From: Leucosporidium creatinivorum
Taxonomy: Eukaryota; Basidiomycota; Microbotryomycetes; Leucosporidiales; Leucosporidiaceae
Length of the DNA: 64,000 nucleotides
NCBI GenBank assembly: GCA_001600635.1
Contig: BCKL01000002.1
Coordinates: 1,429,425 to 1,493,424 of the forward strand
Direction: 5' to 3'
Shown here piece after piece: positions 42,840 to 53,855 of the stretch (positions within the stretch are counted from its first letter, which is position 1; each line of letters begins with the position of its first letter). The notes below the pieces were generated by a model that was not told the DNA's origin, did no database searches, and saw only the letters and a program-made list of their open reading frames with translations. The position numbers were made by a program, and so were the translations under genes.

Positions 42840-45800
42840 ATGGCCGAAGTTCGCTACGTTCAGCTCAAGACTCACTACCAGGGAGGCTTCGTCTTCCTCG
42901 CCTATGCGGTGGCCGTAGTGGGAGCATGGACGACCATCGAGCTACTGCTACGCCGTACGGGAGGTAGAGGAAGCTACAACATGGGCCTGCTTGTCGGCGC
43001 CGGAGTCGCCTTTGGCTCAACCGCCACCTGGGGAATGCATTTCGTGAGCTGGGAAGGGTGCGGAGGGCGAGACTTTGAGCGCAAGGAGCTGACTCCATTC
43101 TGCTCATTCTGCAGGTCGGTAACCAAGCCGTTACGATTCACCTCCCTCCGCCTTTCGAGGGCCGAGGAATTCCCCTTTCCTACAACATCGGCTACACCAT
43201 CCTCTCGCTCGTAGTCGCCTGCCTCTCCATGATCCTCGCCTTCTCCTTCATCGGTCTACGACTCGACGCCAGGCGTCAACCCGAGTCGGATTCGGTCGCA
43301 GGAGACGGGGCTCGCAACTCGGGGAGCGAGAAGGACTTTGACGAGCGCGAGGCGGGCATGAGGTCGCCCGAGGAGGACAGCCCTACTCAGGACGAGATTG
43401 ACAACAAGGACAGACGCTTCAGCTGGCACCCTCGCAGTGGATCCCTCGTCCCTGCCAAGGCGGCCAACATCATCAACCTCCCCCGCCCACGAAAGGAGAA
43501 GGAGGTCATCGCCGAGGAAGCCGCCGACGAGGCAGAGGAGGACGAGGGAGAATTCGGTACTCGTCCCGCCAAGGTCTCAATCGGTGGCATGGCCAAGATC
43601 TTGACCGCTGGTATCATCGCCGGAGGAGGAATCGCCGCCATGCGTGAGTCGAGCCGAGCCGAGCGAGCAAACCAGCGCTGAGCTGACCTCTCGCTTTCCG
43701 GATGCGCAGACTACGTGGGACAAGTCTCCATCAATAGCGTTCCCAAAGTCAACAACGTCGCCTACATCGTCTTCCTGTCCATCCTTATCGCCATGGTCGC
43801 CGTCACGGTCGGCCTCTTCCTCCTCTTCGTCGTCCTGCGCCCCAAGCTGCAGCACAGTTGGTACAAGCGTCTCGGAGTCGCCATGATTCTCGGTCTCGCT
43901 ACCAGTCTCATGCACTTTGGTGAGTTCTCATCGAACTCGAACTTGTGGCTCGGCATTGTGCTGACCTCGCTTCACCTTCTTCTCCACCAGTCGCGCTCCT
44001 CGGAACTCGCTACTACATCGTCGAGGGACAATCTCTCGCCATTCCCGTAGCTGGAGCCACCTCTAAGCACCTCATCAGTGAGTTGGCTCGTCTCGATGTC
44101 CAACGCCGAGATCTCGGCGCTGACCCTCTCTCCCTCCACCACAGTCGCCCTCGTATGCGTGGTCACTCCCCTCTGCTGCCTTTCGCTGCTCGTTTTCGCG
44201 TTTGTCGCCCAGCAGCGCGTCCTTCGTCAGATTGCCGCTCGCCATCGCATCGTCCTCGCCGTCGCCCTCTTCGACCAGCAAGGCCTTCTCCTCTGCCAGC
44301 ACGAGGACGGTCTCCTCCCGTCGGCCAAGATCTACCCTAGTATCGAGCCACAAGGCAAGCCCGGCATCCTCGAGTTCCTCGGCCTCCGCAACCGCCTCTC
44401 CCTCAACGCCTCGAGCACCAAGCTCACTCGCTCCGACCCCGCCTTCATCGCCTTCCTTCGCGCTTCATGGGCATGGAGGAAACGTGCGCAGAACGCCTCG
44501 CTTGCGACTGCCAGCACAGGCGTACCCCTGGACGAGCACCTGGAGGGCATCTCCTCGAGCGCTTCGGGCGGCGTCGCTCCGTTCCACGCTGGGCCGAGCA
44601 AGACCTCGGTGGGAGAGCTCGACGAGTCGGACGGCGAGGACAGTGAACTGTCGGGTGTGTCAGTAGAGGCGTTGAGGAGGGCAGTGATGGGCTTCGAGAT
44701 GGCTGGCCAGGAGATCGCGACGGCCCTTTCCGGCACTCACAACCTCCAGGCGACCGGTGTGCTCTACGATGGCATCCTCAAGACGTGAGTCGAGTCTGGG
44801 CGTGCTGGTTCTGACCCGAGCTGACCTTTCTGCACTCTATAGTGGACATTTCGAGGTCTCTTCCAAAACCTCGGGCGACTCGTTCACCGTCACCCAAGGC
44901 CAGCTTCTCGTCCTCACTCGCCGGATACGAACCAACGCCGAGCGCGACGCACTCATCGACCGTGGATACGTCTTCGCCGAGCCTGGAGCCGTCGCTCGCG
45001 TCACCTCGAGCGCCTTCGCCGTTCCCAACGACCGAGTTTTCGACTTCTTCCGAGACGTGCACCGATTCTCGCGCTTCGGCGTGCAGAAGAGGCAGGATCG
45101 TGGAAGGCTGTACGGAGGAGTCCTCATTGTGCAGGTGAGTAGCAACGCTGCAGCTTCCATCGCGACGTTCAAGCTGACCTTTTCGGCTCGCTTCGCAGGC
45201 TCTGCCCGGCGAGGGACTTCAGATTGTCGTCGACGAACGGCATCACCACTCGCTGCCGATGGTCGAATTGGCGACCCTCGTACGCCAGTCGAGCGACCGT
45301 CAAGCCCTACCGCCATCCAACCTGGCGACCCAGACGCTCCAGGGCGTCGTGGAGGGCATGCAGTCGCTCGGCGGACTGAGCCTGCACGACCTCGCCAACT
45401 CGCTGGAGTCACAAATCCCCTCCTCTTCCTCCACCTCTCTTCTTCCCTCCGCCGCTCTGCAACCCCTCCTCGTCAACATCCTCCGCCCCTTCCTCGACCG
45501 AACTCTCTCCCCCGAAACGATGGCCTTCCTCCTCCCGCGACTCATCATCACTCCCACTCTCATCCCTCTCTCCGAGCGTTCGGGACCTCTCTTTGGTGCC
45601 GATGGAGTTACTCAGGACTCCTACCTCATTTGCCTGAAAGCCGTCATCCCCTCCTCCATCGCCCTGCCCTCCTCCAGCCCGCTCAACTGGATCCCCTTCC
45701 CCCTCTACAAAGCCCAAGCCGACTGCATCGCCAAGGCATGGGGTCATTCGCGCAAGCCCAATCCTACGGGACCCAGCCGACCGGATACCGCCACCTCGGC

Positions 45801-46116
45801 GCTCGAGCAAGAGATCGACGCCGCGCTCGGCGCCCCTCATTCGCCCTCCTCACTCGACGTCTTCCCGCCAACACTCGGCGGTGGCAAGCGCAACTCGGTT
45901 CATAGCCGAGCCAGTGGCGAGGGTGATGAGGAGGACAGTCGAGCGCCGGATCTGAGGCAGGTCGATCAGGTCATAGACCCCGAACGGCCTGCTGGCTTGC
46001 CGAGGTTCGATCCAGACTATGTCGTACACCTCGTCAAGACAACAATTCAGCCGAGCAAGACGTGGAACTGGGATCTGCCGACAAAGGAGTTGAGGAAGAG
46101 TGGAGGGCGGGTTTGA
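42840..46116 (+). CDS. MHYT-domain integral membrane sensor protein
   Basis: Carries the MHYT sensor module described first in bacterial membrane proteins and proposed to bind copper and sense O2, CO or NO; that function is inference. Three MHYT motifs are present: ATWGMHFVGNQ (restored across an intron at about 43045-43113), IAAMHYVGQVS (across about 43645-43709) and TSLMHFVALLG (across about 43921-43990). Seven spans are seen, with a charged loop of about 115 residues between spans three and four (rich in Glu/Asp/Arg) that bacterial forms lack. The cytosolic half, about 600 residues, starts RQIAARHRIVLAVALFDQQG, a PAS-like opening, and shows no GGDEF, EAL or kinase motif. It ends KTWNWDLPTKELRKSGGRV with TGA at 46114-46116. 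About six introns. Confidence 0.85.
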
Positions 46117-46335
46117 GGGAGAAGCTCGGTGAAGTGGGTGTCGTGTTGTAGCTTAGGTGCTCGGGAGGGTTCTCGTTCGATACATTCTTATACAGACGAC
46201 GCTTGTTTAACTTATCAGGGGTAATTGCAAAACGTACACAGCTGCGATCTTGGACCTTGCGACGCTTCGAAAGCCAACGCCGAGAAGCGGAACCGACCAT
46301 CCTTGAGCCCTCGTCTACCTGATCTACCGCGCTAC

Positions 46336-48531
46336 TCAAGCGATCTTCTCTACATCTGCGTGGACTGGTATTCCTCCCGTCACTGGCCCGCCAATCACGG
46401 CAGCCAAGGCATGAGAGGTCGCCTTCTCGGCGCTCACCTGAGGCTGGACTGGTTTGGGTCCGTTGTCTGCGCGAAGATTGCGCGTCAGTGTACGGAGGGG
46501 AAGAAGAAGGAAGCAGAAGAACGTACCAATCTTCCAGATGGCAACTGCGCCGCCTGGGATGGCGAGGACAAGGAGACCGAAAGTGATGCCGGCGAGAGCG
46601 ATCGGAGGCAACTTGGGAGCTGCTCCGAGGGCGAAGGAGATGGTGGCCCCTGTGGTAGACGAGCGGTCAGTCAAGGCCACAGACCGCCAAGGCGAGCACA
46701 GCAGAGCTCACCGTAGCCTGTGACAGCCCTCGCGAAGGCCGCCGCTCGGATGAAATCATCGTGACTCTCGGTGAGCTCGGCGATGACCCAAGGTAAGAAG
46801 CCCGTCAAGACACCAAAACCGAGAGCGTTGTGGAAGAGGTAGGGAAGGATACCGGCGACATAGAGACGGGAAGTCCAATCGAGGGTTTCGGTGATGGCAC
46901 CGCGGTCGAAGCCTGGGTGCGGAAGAACTGTGTGAGCCTGTGGGCACACATCAAAGTAAATAGATACATACTAGCTTGCAGCGCAATAGCCCAGATCCAG
47001 CTAATTGTACCGAGGATGACGACGAAGAGGAAGAGACCCCTCGCTCGCCAGCGAAGGGAAACGCCCTTGTAGTCGAGCCAAAGGCCTGAGAGGGCTGCAA
47101 ACATCATACAGGTGATACCGAGGACGAATGAGGCGAGGGCGCTACAGGTGAATAGAGCGGGGAAGCTCGGGTCAGCTCACTGGACTTGCGCCGAGTAAGG
47201 GAGAGAGGCGAGAAGGGCGAGGACGAGACTAACCGAGCGCGGATGGTGAAGTGCAGAGCGAGATAGGTAGTAGTGTAGGTCTGCTGGAACCAGACGTAGA
47301 AGGAGAGGGGAAGTCTGTGACGAGGATGGTCAGCTCGGCGCTCCCCTGAGAGGGTTAAGAGTTCGCTTAGACAGCCTCAGACGGCTTTCTAGCACTGCTC
47401 AAAGCTTATAGAGCGAGCACTCACAGCAAGAGAATCGTTGGCTGCCTGGCAAGATGAAACATGGCTTTGAACTCGGTGAGCAAGTTGATGGGCGTCTTCG
47501 TGTATTCGACGGGAGTGCCGTTGGACCTTCTCACTTGGTGAGGGTTGGAGAGTAGTAGAGCCCAGAGCGGACCGGTGCAGGCGATTCCGATGAGGACGAG
47601 CTGCAGCGAAGGATTGTCAGATTGGCGCTCAGTCAAGAACGAGGAGGCATCGTACATAGGTGACATCGCTCAACGAGCCTTTAACGGCGGTCTTGGCGTT
47701 GAAGCCGAGGTTGATCTGTGGTGAGAAGAAAGAGAGCCGTTAGCGACAGCTCCCCGACGAGTCGACCTCGGCGATTGGGTTCGGCGACGAGGACGGAGCA
47801 CGGCACTCACAGCTCCTGCAACAAGCGTTCCGATATTGTTGAGGGTGATCCAAATACCCATGTGTCTGCCACGAGTCTCTGGTGTCGAGTAGCCGAGGAC
47901 AATCGCCGGCTCGACAGCCCAGAAGATGCCTGCGCGCCGAGACGAGCGAGACGATGAGCACAAGGAGCTCGGAGGAGGGAAATGGGGGAAAGCTCGCCTC
48001 CGGAGGTCCCGCAAAGGAGAGTGCCAAACCACATCAACCAAGTCTTGTCCGATACCTGGTGATAGTAGAGCCCCGCCGAGTAGACTGGACAGCAAGGTCA
48101 GTGACCGCCGAAGAGGCCGAAGCGCCGAGCTTTGACTCACGAGGATAGCCGTATGTAGCGATGACGAGCCCCCATCGGAAGCCGACAATGTTGACCATCC
48201 AAGGCCCGATGAGGCAAAAGGTAGCGGTGAGGACGAGAGAGAAAGCGTTCACGCCGTTGACGAGATTTCTGAGCCGGAGGAGCAAGTTAGCTCGGCGCAC
48301 GCTCACGTCCGCTGAAGTCAAGGTACAGCGTTCTTACGCTTCGAGCGTTCCACCAGCTCCAGTGGCAGATATAGCCGACCAGATTCCTGGCGCACAGAAA
48401 GCACAGAGGCCGACGATTACCGTCTGAAAGTAGGGCGAGCGAAACCAGTTCGGTCCCGCCGCTCGCGAGTGGAATTGCTGCTCAGGCGAGTCGGGTCGCT
48501 TGCTGATATCAGAGTTGGGAGTGCTCGACAT
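46336..48531 (-). CDS. UNC93-like major facilitator superfamily transporter
   Basis: A polytopic membrane protein of the fungal UNC93-like (DUF895) group. The start is MSSTPNSDISKRPDSPEQQF (cytosolic), then YFQTVIVGLCAFCAPGIWS, the family's first span. Next are NAFSLVLTATFCLIGPWMVN, TLLCGTSGGIFWAVEPAIVL, GYSTPETRGRHMGIWITLNN, LPLSFYVWFQQTYTTTYLAL, LGITCMMFAALSGLWLDYKG and ILPYLFHNALGFGVLTGFLP. About eleven to twelve spans. The tail ends GGIPVHADVEKIA at TGA (complement of 46336-46338). Some ten exons. The substrate of the fungal group is unknown. It is divergent from the flavin monooxygenase at 49237, which may act on what it imports. Confidence 0.87.
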
Positions 48532-49236
48532 CTGAACGGTGCTGTAGAGGATCAAGAGAGGTGCCGAAGGATTCGGAGAAGGGTGACCCGGGAGCTCGGG
48601 AGCATCTCGTGGCGTGCTAAAGCGATAGGATGGGGAGATTCTGCGTCGAAGGGGCAGACGTGACAGAAGGTGGGTACTTGCACCTTGCGAGAGCTCAATA
48701 ACATGCTCGTCAAGCTCGCAATGCCTCCACTTTGACTCGACTCGGCTTCTCCAACATTCCATTCCGCTCCCTCCATCGCCGATCACGCCAGTTGAGCTGT
48801 GCCGAGGGTGCTTGGTCGCCCATTCAAGCTCCTAGCACGAGCTACAAATGTATGAGCAGCAGCCTGCTGGACTGCTCCGTGTCCAAAGCTCGCCCGAGCT
48901 CGGCGATGATTGGCTCGTCCGGAGCCGGTTGCAGCCTCGCTCCGTTCGATCGAAACTTTCCGGGAGCTCGGGATGGTATCAGAACGCGGTTCTTCGACTT
49001 CCGCGCCCTCTATGTCTTCTTCTTCGCCAGTCGCCGGCGAGAAGACGTGATACGGCGCCATCTGCCCTTTTCGTCGCAGGCCTTCCGACCGGCCGACATC
49101 CTCGCAGGGGTCGCCTCGAATCCGTCAAGCCTGCTCTTCCTCTTCCAATCTCCGGTTTTCAGACCACCGCGCTTGCTCTCTTCCCCCTGCCGAGCCGCTA
49201 AGCCTTCCCCAAATCGCCAGCTTCTGCTCCTCCACG
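48532..49236. promoter_or_regulatory. Divergent intergenic region, UNC93-like / monooxygenase
   Basis: 705 bases between outward-facing starts. A 218-codon open frame crosses it on the plus strand but runs into the monooxygenase exon in another frame and looks spurious. No binding site was recognised with confidence. Confidence 0.4.
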
Positions 49237-51575
49237 ATGCAGTATCAAACTCTCGACGAGTCGACGCCACGTGCCGCTGTTCACAGCTCGAAGAAGTGGA
49301 TACTCAACAGCTTTCAGATGGCCTCGCCCACTCATCACAACCCTGGAGGGTGGAAACACCCAGCCGACAAGTCGACCAATTACCATGACATCTCCTTCTG
49401 GACCGAGCTGGCGCAGATATTGGAGCGTGGCAAGTTCCATGGCATCTTCAGTAAGTTATCGCAACTCCCGCGCCGAACCGATTCCTCCTCCTCGCGGCTC
49501 GCTGTAAGCTGACCTCTTCCTCGCTCGTTTTGCAGTCGCGGATGCGCTCGGTGCCTACGATGTGTACGGAGAAGGACTGGCCGAGCCTACGAAGACTGGA
49601 ACTCAGTGGGGCGTAGATGACCCCGTCCTCGTCATCTCGGCGATGGCAGCGGTGTCCGTCTCGCCTCTCCTCTGACTTGCTCTCTCATTTCTGACATCTC
49701 GCACCTACAGCACCAGAAATCTAGCGCTCGGTGTAACTCAATCAGTGACCTACGGTGCGCTCTCACTTGCCCAAGCTCTCGATTTTGCTGCTCGGCGATC
49801 CAAGCTGATCTCGCGTTACTCCTTCAGAGAGTCCCTACACCGTCGCTCGGCGTTTCTCCACCCTCGATCATCTCACTAAAGGTCGCGTAGGCTTCAACGT
49901 AGTGCGTAGTGCCTCTCTTCCCGTCTCAAGCGTGCCGAAAGTTGATCGCCCACCTTCGGCGCTGCATTCGCAGGTCACTTCGTACCTTGATTCGGCGGCT
50001 CGTAGCTTCGGACTGACGGAGCAGATCGCTCATGATGAGAGGTATGCCCGTGCGCACGAGGTGAGTGGACTGAGTTGTCAGAGGAGCTGCTGAAGCGAGC
50101 TCGGCGCTGACCCTCTCGCTCTTTGCCTTCCTTCACTCGCCGACCTGTAGTACATCGAGTGCGTAGCTCTTTCCCTAGACTTTTTTGCGTGTCCTTTCAA
50201 GCTCCGTACTGACTCCATTGCCCTACAGTGTCCTCTACAAGCTCTGGCACTCCTCCTGGGCCGAAGACGCCGTCCTGCACGCCGTCGCGAACGACATCTA
50301 CGCCGACCCCTCGCGCATCCGCAAGATCAATCACAAGGGCAAGTACTTCAGTGTGGAAGGACCATCGATCACAGAGCCCTCACCGCAGGGCGTCCCTTTG
50401 CTGTATCAGGCGGGAAGCTCGGCGAGTGGGGTAGGGTTCGGAGCGAGGCATGCGGAGGTGGTGTTCATGGCGGGGAAGAGTCGGACTCGGGTTCGTATTT
50501 CTTCTCTTTCTTCTCTGCACGCCGGTGGGACACAGAGAGAGGGCGCTGATCTGAGACCCGACCCGCCACAGATGAGGACCCAAGTCGATATCCTCCGAGC
50601 GGCGGTCGAGAAGGAAGGAAGGGACCCTCAATCGGTCAAGGTGCTCATCAAAGCGCTCGTCATTGTTGATGAAACGGATGAGAAAGCGAGGGCAAAGGAA
50701 GCGGAATACCTCGCTGTGGCTAGTATCGAGGGAGCAAAGGTGCTCATCGGCGGGTGAGTCGAGCTCGGTCGGGCGTATCGACGTCGAGGGGCTCTTTCGC
50801 TGACCGAGGGTGATGTGACGGGACTCATAGATGGTTCGGAATTGATCTGGCAAAGTATAAACCAGACGACGACCTCCTCCTCGTCGGTCCTCCCGCTCTA
50901 CAAGGGGTTCGTGGGCCTTCATCCTTCTCTTTCCCCTTCCCTCTCCTTCTCTCGCTCATCACCACCTCCTTCCTCTCCTCCCCTCGAGCAGATGATCCGT
51001 TCCACCTATCAGAAGCTCTACCCCACCGTGCTCACGTGGACGCCCGACGCCTTTGCCGAAACGTTTCTACTCGGCGGGATGGGACCGAGGATCGTGGGAG
51101 GCGCAGAGAGGGTGGCGGATGAGATGCAGAGGTGGGTGGAGGAGGGGGATGTGGATGGATTTAGTGAGTCTTTGTGAAAAAGATGGCAAAGGGGAGGACC
51201 AGTGAGGGATTGGAAGAGGGGAGCGTTGACACCTCGCTCGGCGATGGACTCGGCTTGGCGCAGACCTCGCCTACGCCGTCACCCCCGGCACAATGGAGGA
51301 CATTGTCACTCACCTCATTCCCGAGCTTCAACGTCGGTACGTCCCTGCTCCGCTCCTCTCTTTCCCCTCCCTCCCTCCTCTCGCCCCCCGCTTCGCTGAC
51401 CCTCGCGCCGCCTCGCAGCGGCGTGCACTGGCTCGACTACCCGACCCGCCCGGATGGGCAAGGAATCACCGCCCGCGAAGGGGTGTATGGAGTGGGACAG
51501 GTCAAGGTGAGGGAGGATCATCCTGCTGCCAAGTATCGGTGGAAGAGCGGGGAGGAGGCGCCTAGTTTGAATTGA
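49237..51575 (+). CDS. FMNH2-dependent monooxygenase, NtaA/SnaA/DszA family
   Basis: A luciferase-like (bacterial-type) flavin monooxygenase that uses reduced FMN from a partner reductase; relatives act on nitrilotriacetate, dibenzothiophene sulfone or dimethyl sulfide. It starts MQYQTLDESTPRAAVHSSKK, with the family opening KWILNSFQMASPTHHNPGGW. Then FWTELAQILERGKFHGIFIA, DALGAYDVYG, RNLALGVTQSVTYESPYTVA, RRFSTLDHLTKGRVGFNVVT, YLDSAARSFGL and HDERYARAHEYIDVLYKLW. Later VPLLYQAGSSASGVGFGARH and FLLGGMGPRIVGGAERVADE. It ends KYRWKSGEEAPSLN with TGA at 51573-51575. About ten exons. No flavin reductase gene lies alongside, so the partner is elsewhere. Substrate unknown. Confidence 0.9.
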
Positions 51576-51922
51576 GCGCCGAGACTGAGAGGGAAGGGGA
51601 GGGGAGGGGAGGGGTTTGAAAGGGGGTTTGAAATGCGATGATGGCGTGGAAGAGAGATGTATTTGCGGTAGGGATGAGTTCTCGAGGAGTGAGGAAGAGC
51701 CCCGTCGAAGAGCAAGCAGCGAGGGGCGAGCAGCGCGAGAACGGGTCGGCCGGCGCTCGGTCGAGAAGAGGGCGAAAGGAAGGATGCGAAACGCAATGTT
51801 CGTATATTAGCCTCGTCCCTAGAGAGGAGCGATATATCTTTGAAATGCTGCCCCCTTCCCACTAAACCCTACAACACGCATCTCCTCCCCCTCCCCGTCC
51901 CCATCTCCGCTCGCTCCCTGTT
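51576..51922. other. Convergent 3' region, no gene seen
   Basis: 347 bases between two converging genes. Notable only for a purine-rich plus strand just after the monooxygenase stop (GGGGAGGGGAGGGGAGGGGT near 51596-51615) and a C/T-rich stretch after about 51850. Confidence 0.45.
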
Positions 51923-53658
51923 TTAAACACTCCCCCGGCTCCCCCTCTCCTCGCCCAACCAAACCCCCTTCCCCTCCTCCCTCAAATCCCGAATCCTAGT
52001 CCACTCCTCCGTCCCCAGTCCCACCCCATACCCCCTCTCCTCCCACCACATCTGACTTCTCTCCTTCTCCACGACGCCCACACTATCCTCCAACGCCTCC
52101 TCAATATCAAAGAACCGATACTCCATCTCCAACCCACTCTGCAGCCACCAGGTGAGAGCAGAGACCTGCCCGTAGCGCGTGGCGATGAGGATCACTTCTT
52201 TGTCGTAGAGGAGGGCAAAGCGGGACGAGAGCCACCAGTCGAGGAGGGGGACGTTGCCTGTGCGGCTGAGGGAGTGGAGCGCGGCTTTGGAGTAGCGGAC
52301 GGGAAGGCCGGAGGAGGCCCACCAGTCGAGACAGACTGTGAGGAGAGGGGAGGGGAGGAGGAGGGAAGGGGTTAGCGAGCGATGCTTGAGGGAGGGAGGG
52401 AAGGCGAAGCGGGAGAATGCTCGCGAGGCGAAGAGTCGTGCGCGCGGAGGCGGTGGCGTCGTCGAAGGGTATCAGAGGGAGGGGAGGGAGAAGGTAGCTC
52501 ACCTGTCGTTCCTTCCATGCTGGCAAAGTCGAGCTGTTTGACGCGCAGAACGAGAAAGAGACGGCAGAGGTTACCGGCCCGTCAGCTCGGCGCGCGCTCT
52601 CCCTCCCGCTCCTTTCTCCCTCCCATCCGAGGAAGCCGCCAAGAAACTCACAACATTCCCAATCTTCAACGGCAAGCCCGAATTCCTCCACCATTCCAGA
52701 CTCCCGAGTTGCCTTTTGATGGTCGCTGAGGCGAGGGCTTTCTCCGAGTAGTCTGTTGGGCCGAGGGGGGAGGGAGGGCGAGGAGAGGAGAGGGTAAGCT
52801 GATGGAGAGAGAGAGAGAAGAACGAGGCGAGTGAGATATGCATACGCATAGGTAAGCCCGAGTTGAGCCAGAAATCCAATACTGTTGTGAGGTAAGGTTG
52901 GGTTAGCACGGACGAAAGTGAAGGGAAGCCGAAGCAGAGGAGCTGAGCTCTCTAATCCACTCCGAGCTCTTGAAGCAGCGCAGGAAGGTAATAGGGAAAC
53001 TCACCAGCCACCTGCCCATGTCTACTCGCATCGTCCACCGCCTCCTCGACCGTCTCCCTCGGCGGCTGCATCCTATAGGCACTCTTCAACGCCCATTCCA
53101 ATACCTCGACCCTGCCCCATGCGCTAGCTACCACGGGGAGCAAGTTCCTCGTCTGTCTCTGCAGTTGGTCGGGGTCTTTTGCGAGAAAGTAGGAGAGGAC
53201 GGGAAGGAGGGAGAAGCGGACCATGACGCGAGTGCCCCAGGAGGACCAGGAGGTTTGACCGTGGGAGAGGGCGTAGCGGATGGGAGTGAGGGAAGAGGAG
53301 GAGCGGAGGATGGCTTTGTCCTGTTGTGGTACGGGCGTTAGCTAGGAGAGAGCAAGGAGGAGAGGGATGAGCGCACCAGAGGAGTAGCGAATTCTACCCA
53401 AGGAGAAGTGATGGGGAGGCGAGGAGAGCGAATGCCTAACGTAGTGGCTAGTTCCCAATCTTGAGCATGTTCCAAGCAGAGCCTGTAGGTCCAAACAAGC
53501 GTGAGGCGTGAGAAGAGGCTCGAGCGGCGGTTGGGTGAAGCTAAGCTGAGCTGAGCTCACCGGACGAGTTCCGGTGGTAGACGGCGAGAGGCGGGTTCCG
53601 AGTGCTGTTGAGGTCTAAGTGGTGCTGGATGTTGAAGAGCTACATCTACATCGCTCAT
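51923..53658 (-). CDS. Ankyrin-like repeat protein, unrecognised
   Basis: Starts MSDVDVALQHPAPLRPQQHS, then RRLPPELVRLCLEHAQDWEL, an F-box-like or leader helix. Later exons hold repeated units of about 30 residues with a shared core: LGSLEWWRNSGLPLKIGN, VLDFWLNSGLPMRM, VCLDWWASSGLPVRYSKAAL, NVPLLDWWLSSRFALLYDKE and VSALTWWLQSGLEMEYRFFD. These resemble the divergent ankyrin-type repeats common in basidiomycetes. The exons are short, roughly one per repeat. The end is LGEERGSRGSV at TAA (complement of 51923-51925). Function unknown; a scaffold role is the usual guess for such repeats. It is divergent from NMN adenylyltransferase, 197 bases apart. Exon edges are only approximate. Confidence 0.65.
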
Positions 53659-53855
53659 CCTGTCCTGTTGTCGAGTAGAAAGAGTCGAAAGTTGAAGCGT
53701 CAGAGGTCAAGAAACTCTCTCTCGACTCGCTCGCCGTTTCTAAGTCCGCTCGCTGACCTAGTCGAAATCGCACCTCTCCTTCCCGCCCTCACCTTGTCGT
53801 CTCATCAACTCCAACTCGCCTTGCCGTCGCTCTACCGCTCTACCGTCCTACAGCA

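Noticed and set aside
48732-49388. A 218-codon plus-strand frame upstream of the flavin monooxygenase
   Set aside because: It overlaps the clear monooxygenase first exon in another frame, and its residues look like chance coding in GC-rich DNA.
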